The translations under genes were made by a program, and so were the position numbers. Under the pieces are notes generated by a model, which saw only the letters and a program-made list of their open reading frames with translations, was not told where the DNA came from and ran no database searches. Positions 59,277-64,000 of a stretch of DNA of 64,000 bases are shown piece by piece (the first letter of the stretch is position 1; the number at the start of each line of letters is the position of its first letter). The stretch is from Dryas octopetala. Its lineage: Eukaryota > Streptophyta > Magnoliopsida > Rosales > Rosaceae. The DNA lies in assembly GCA_963921425.1 (NCBI GenBank), contig OY992834.1, positions 22,209,923-22,273,922 on the forward strand, given 5' to 3'.

Positions 59277-62069
59277 TCATGCATGTGTACAAATGCCAAT
59301 TGACTTCCGAAGACTAATGTGCTTTGGATTCTCTAAAGCCTTTGTAAAGATGTCTGCAAGTTGCTGTTCAGAAGGAACAAAAGTCAAAGTAAGAGTTCCA
59401 CTCTCCACAAGATCTCGAATGAAATGATGTCTTATGTCAATATGCTTGGTTCGAGAATGTTGCACCGGGTTCTTGGAGATATCTATAGCACTCATGTTAT
59501 CACAATAGATAAGAAAGGTTTTCTCATCAATTCCATAATCGGCTAACATTTGTCTCATCCAAATGAGTTGTGTACAACAACTCCCTGCTGCTATGTACAG
59601 CTTCAGCAGTCGACAAAGAGACAGAATTCTGCTTCTTGTTATGCCAAGACACTAAGTTATTCCCAACATAGAAAGCACCACCCGAGGTGCTCTTCAAATC
59701 ATCACTACACCCAGCCCAATCAGAGTCACTAAATCCAACCAATTTAGTGTTGGTATCATGGGTATACCACAACCCATAGTCAAGAGTCCCACTTGCATAT
59801 TTGATGATCCTCTTTGTTGCAAACAAATGAGATTCTTTGGGATCACTTTGGAACCTAGCACACACTCCTACCGCAAACGATATGTCCGGTCTACTAGCTG
59901 TGAGGTAGAGAAGACTTCCTATCATGCTTCTATACAAGGTTTGGTCCACTTGCTTACCACTTGGATCCCTATGAAGTTTGGAGCTTTTACTCATTGGAGT
60001 AGTAGCCACTTTGGAAGACTCAAGCCCAAACTTTTTGACCAAATTTCTAGCATACTTAGATTGTGAGATAAATATCTCACTATCAACTTGCTTAACTTGC
60101 AGCCCTAAAAAGAAATTCATTTCACCAACTAGACTCATTTCAAATTCACTAGACATTACATCAATGAATCTCTTAACATGAAAATTTGAAGTTGAACCAA
60201 AGACATTATCATCCACATAAACTTGAGCAATCAAGACATCATTTTTTAATCTTTTTACAAATAGGGTCTTGTCAACCGACCCTCTTTGATACCCATTGGA
60301 CAACAAGTGATGAGAGAGTCTCTCATACCAAGCTCTTGGAGCTTGCTTCAGCCCATACAAGTGATGAGAGAGTCTCTCATACCAAGCTCTTGGAGCTTGC
60401 TTCAGCCCATACAAGGCTTTCCTCAATTTATAAACACCATCTCTCATGTAAGGATCCTCAAAACCTTTTGGTTGTTCTACAAAAACTTCCTCATTCAAGT
60501 AACCATTTAAAAACGCTGTTTTGACATCCATTTGATACAATTTGAACTTAAGATGACATGCAATGGCACAAAGCAACCTAACGGACTCAAGTCTAGCAAC
60601 GGGTGCAAAAGTCTCATCAAAATCAATACCCTCTAATTGAGAGTACCCTTGAGCAACAAGCCTAGCCTTGTTTCTAACTACATTCCCAAATTCATCGGAT
60701 TTATTTTTGAATATCCATTTGGTTCCAATGACATTTGTGTTGGTTGGTCTCTCTACAAGAGTCCACACTTGGTTTCTCTCAAATTGGTTCAATTCCTCAT
60801 GCATTGCACTCACCCATTCCTCATGATTGAATGCTTCTTTGACATTTTTAGGTTCAACAATGGAAACATAACACACATGAGCAAGTTCATTGGCCATTTG
60901 TTTTCTAGTCCTAACTGGCTGGTCTAAAGAACCTAGAATTACATCTTCACCATGGTTACACCTCACCCATCTTGGTTTTTCAGATCTGTCACTCAGAGTT
61001 TTGTCATTTTGTTCGCTCTCTGACTTGTCAAACTCAACAATTTTTGAGTCATCAGTAGGTTCATCACTACCTAACTTGGACTCTTCTTTAACCAAACTAA
61101 CCTCTTTCGGATCAGATTGTGGGAACAATCCATCCTTATCTGCAGCCATTTCAATAGATGCATCATGATCATCTATTTTCACATTTATGGATTCCAACAT
61201 AGAATTTGTTCGCAAATTGAAAACTCTAAAAGCTCTACTGTTGGATGAATAACCTAAAAACAGACCCTCATCACTCTTGGAATCAAATTTTCCCAAATGT
61301 TCTCTATCCCTAAGGATGTAACATACACTCCCAAACACTCTAAAGTGTGTAACCTTAGGTTTCCTACCCTTCCACAGTTCATAGGGAGTCTTTTTGGTTC
61401 CCGGCCTAAGATAGACTCTATTTATGATGTAACATGCCGTGTTTACCGCCTCAGCCCAGAAATGTTTAGCAAGATTTTTGCTATTCAACATCACTCTAGC
61501 CATCTCAATCAAAACCCTATTCTTTCTCTCAACGATTCCATTTTGTTGGGGTGTTATTGGAGCTGAGAATTCATGTTTAATACCCATTTGACAACAAAAC
61601 TCATCGAATTGAGAGTTTTCAAACTCAGTACCATGGTCTGATCTGATTCTGGACAGGGTTGACAGACTCGACATACCTTCACTTTTCAGCAGTTTTACAA
61701 TCTTGGCAAAATGATGAAATGTCTCCGACTTGTCCTTAAGAAATGACACCCAAGTGTACCTAGAAAAATCATCTACCATGACTAGAATGTATTTCTTTCC
61801 ACCTATTGACAAGGTTTGGACCGGACCAACTAAATCCAAGTGAATTAGTTCAAGTGTCCTAGAGGTGCCTATGTCTTTGACTCTTTTGTGTGGTTCTTTG
61901 GTTTGTTTCCCCATTTGACATGGACCACAAACAAAAGTTTCGGGCTTTCCTATCTTTGGAAGACCTCTAACAACCTCATGCTTAGACAACTTGTAAAGGT
62001 CATGAACATTAATGTGAGCAAGTCTTTGATGCCAAAGAGAGCTAGTGTCATCAATAGCTCTATTGCAAG
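59277..62069 (-). pseudogene. pol remains of the copia element
   Basis: Domains in order on the minus strand: gag-pre-integrase with [17 protein letters not shown] and CGPCQMGKQ; integrase core with [32 protein letters not shown] and [12 protein letters not shown]; reverse transcriptase with [27 protein letters not shown] and the YVDDNVFGS active-site box; RNase H with [25 protein letters not shown] and DNMSAIDISKNPVQHSRT. Integrase before reverse transcriptase is the copia order. It is one of the better-preserved coding stretches in the window, broken at least once, without gag or protease in view. Confidence 0.9.
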
Positions 62070-62085
62070 TAGGGCTGCCCATCGG

Positions 62086-62240
62086 TCGGATCGAATCGGT
62101 AAATGGCCTTACCGATTCGATTACCAACATTTTCGGTAATTCAATTTGGATGCCGATTACCAAATCGATTTTTTCGGTAATCGGTAATTTTCGGATACTT
62201 CAATTTTCGGTAATTTTCGGTATTTTTGGTATTTTGGTAA
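62086..62240 (+). repeat. Subterminal CGGTAAT repeats of the hAT-like element
   Basis: At least six CGGTAAT or ATTACCG-like motifs within 155 bp, including TTTTCGGTAATCGGTAAT. Confidence 0.7.
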
Positions 62241-62712
62241 ACAATGTTCATTATAGCTTACAGCAGAAAAAAAAAATTATAAACAAAAAAATCCAAGCCT
62301 TTTAGGCCTTTTCCCTGCGCGCACACACACACACACATTACACAACCAGCAAGACATATCAGCATTAAGAATCCAATATAACAATTAGCATTAAGAATCC
62401 AATCAATTATATATATATTAAATTATTAATATTACAATTAGATTACACAACCAGCACAAACAACCAGCAAGCATATCAGCATATCCAAAGATCAAATTAT
62501 CAAGTATATCAGTATATCAGTATATCCAAAAATCAAATTATCACATATCCAAAGATCAAATTATCAAGTATCAACTATTGAGATTATAAACTATTAAAAA
62601 AACCCAAATTAACCCAAATTAACTAGAATAATCCAGAAATTACAATAAACCCAAATTAATAAGAACAAAGTTTACAATTCAGAAAATAAACTACTAAATA
62701 AAATATTGAAGA

Positions 62713-62794
62713 TCACTCTCTAAACTTCAAGGTCAAAGGCTTCAAGACCTGGGGCTGCAGCATATCAACTTCCCAGGGGTGCTTATGTAATTTG
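62713..62794 (-). other. Possible terminal exon
   Basis: After CTTCAGATTTCAG/ on the minus strand an open stretch reads KLHKHPWEVDMLQPQVLKPL and ends TLKFRE with a stop. The acceptor is good. The protein is not recognised and need not belong with the ACR exon upstream. Confidence 0.25.
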
Positions 62795-63023
62795 CTGAAA
62801 TCTGAAGAGACAAGATTTGAGTGTATAAAAAGTAACCACTGTGCTGATAAGAACATAAATAAATAATGATACATATGAATGAAAAATTGTAATAATGTAT
62901 GGATTAGTTATTTTTCCATTATGTTAGGGACTGGAAAACATATTATTATTTGTAAATTGTGATTATCCTATTAATAATGCTAATTAAAATGAGCATTTCC
63001 TGTTGGATAGACTTTTCACTAAC

Positions 63024-63128
63024 CTCGCTTACTCTTCTTCGAATTGCAGCATCAATACATTTGATGACCCTTTCCTTCTCTCCTTCAGTATCAAGGGTGC
63101 AACCATCCATGTGACGAATAAAATACTC
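63024..63128 (-). pseudogene. Single exon of an ACT-domain-repeat (ACR) gene
   Basis: A 35-codon stretch reads EYFIRHMDGCTLDTEGEKER and continues VIKCIDAAIRRRVSE. It is followed by a donor GAG/GTTAGT at 63023 and preceded by an AAG at an acceptor-like position. Plant ACR (ACT domain repeat) proteins, which carry four ACT domains and are thought to sense amino acids, have the block YxIRHxDG..L.TE.E+.RVI.C+.AAI.RRVSEG between their second and third ACT domains, and I recall an intron close to this point. I found no ACT domain on either side within the window, so this is an isolated exon, most likely captured by the hAT-like element or left from a broken gene. Confidence 0.55.
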
Positions 63129-63134
63129 CTTCAA

Positions 63135-64000
63135 TTAATTATATGCATCATTGATCAGTTAGTTTAATCAAATCTTCAAGGGGTTTCAAGACATCTGAAT
63201 TAAATGGAATAATGGTTTCTGTATCTCATATCTTTTGAAAGAAACCATAACTACTGCTTCAAACAGAAAATTAATTAACTAGATACTTAGCAATATAGGA
63301 CACATGAAAGGATCACACAAGTAAGTAGATATTCAAACATGTTATGGTGGAAAAATTTATTGCCTCAAAATCAGATAATGTTATGCAATAACTGAGGAAA
63401 ATGTGATGTGTACTTAATGATATATACTACTCCCTGCAGGGTTGCATTTGGTTTTGACAAGGGAACTGTGATGATTAAAATGAATGCTTCTCATACTTGG
63501 GATTCTGTGGACCTCTAAGCTTAGAAGGAAAATTTGAAGGAATAAAGGCATCTCATGCTGCAATTTATAGTGTCTGCTATGAAGGGGTAGAATAATGGAA
63601 TGATTAATTTCACCTAAGCCTTGTTGCTACTGCTATTAACCTATTACTGTTGTATGATATGAACTATAAGTGGCCAATACAAATTTATCTTTGTGTATTT
63701 GTAGTGTTTCCCAGGAGGAACAAATTGTAAGGATCAGTAGACTAATTTCTAATGGATTGTATTATGTGTGCTCTTTATCAAATTATACTGGCCCATGGTG
63801 AATATAGTAAATCGAGTATATATATACATCTTTCAACTGCAAATTCCCTGCAATAAACCCTATAACATCACCCAAGCAAAGTAGTTTTCTTTGATGACAC
63901 AAAATTGATCTGCAAAAGCATTTTTCTTTTTGTTTATAAATGAACCAAGTAAAATTGAATATGCAGAAATTCATGCTGAAAGTTCCTACACTTAGAATTT
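63135..64000. other. AT-rich tail of the window, no gene seen
   Basis: No ACT-domain coding sequence, transposase or terminal repeat could be recognised on either strand. Confidence 0.4.

Larger units (their letters stand above)
56350..62069 (-). mobile_element. Copia element, SIRE-like, 3' LTR and pol; 5' part out of view
   Basis: On the minus strand: pol (62069-59277), a 1.5-kb 3' region with several polypurine tracts, then the 3' LTR (57754-56350), starting TGTTAGTTTCTAGG after AAAAGGGGAGAT. The [17 protein letters not shown] stretch, the long 3' region after pol and the repeated GGGGGAGTT tracts fit the SIRE/Maximus lineage. The gag part is missing because a hAT-like terminus begins within the gag-pre-integrase region. 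The pol part is mostly open, and the element is broken by at least one change plus the insertion. Confidence 0.8.
62070..64000 (+). mobile_element. hAT-like element, left end; right end not in window
   Basis: Copia sequence stops at ATTGCAAG and a TAGGGCTGCCCATCGGTC terminus begins, as in plant hAT elements. The first 170 bp contain at least six CGGTAAT/ATTACCG subterminal motifs in both orientations, another hAT habit. ATTGCAAG (62062-62069) would be the 8-bp target duplication; neither a second copy nor an inverted AGCCCTA end is found up to 64000, so the element runs past the window or has lost its end. No transposase is visible. An ACR-gene exon lies inside. Confidence 0.55.

Overview
The window is plant nuclear DNA, almost certainly from a eudicot. 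It contains Ty3/gypsy and SIRE-type copia retrotransposons, PIF/Harbinger, MULE, CACTA-like and hAT-like DNA transposons, and no bacterial gene organisation. Nearly all of it is transposable elements nested in one another. I see no complete host gene. I see only a promoter with the first codons of one gene (about 8224-8336), a 35-codon exon of an ACT-domain-repeat (ACR) gene (63024-63128), and a row of short exon-like pieces (47233-53540). I cannot name the species.

Layout. 1-8223: nested LTRs of one family, called here the TGTAACG family, inserted into one another and finally into the start of a host gene. 8224-8520: promoter and start of that gene. About 8520-18660: a decayed PIF/Harbinger transposon with its transposase remnant and ORF1 on the minus strand. 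It is split by a gypsy remnant (9408-16979), which is itself split by a 3.2-kb solo LTR (11293-14518). 18660-19657: an LTR-like piece. About 19776-42130: a minus-strand gypsy element whose 3' LTR is interrupted by a 16-kb block (20789-36961). That block holds three partial LTRs, a second gypsy element with both LTRs (22696-36708), and inside it another solo LTR (24768-27747). 42141-43451: an LTR-like end with a primer-binding-like site, an antisense coiled-coil frame and a MULE transposase fragment. 43596-53918: a CACTA-like element with GATATC-rich ends, two solo LTRs and exon-like pieces. 56350-62069: a minus-strand SIRE-like copia element. From 62070: a hAT-like terminus running to the window end and enclosing the ACR exon.

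The most interesting signal is the TGTAACG LTR family. Six copies have both ends and 5-bp target duplications, and no internal region is visible for any of them. Each copy has a TTTAAATA-type box, a GA/CT tract next to it, an exon-like block bounded by splice-like signals and, in most copies, a minisatellite at the same place. The minisatellite sequence differs between copies: three unrelated unit types occur. All three can fold into hairpins, and in two of them the stems pair fully only in the LTR's own sense RNA, because they use G.U pairs. Conserved position and fold with unrelated sequence suggests a structural role in the LTR transcript or DNA. This is inference from reading by eye.
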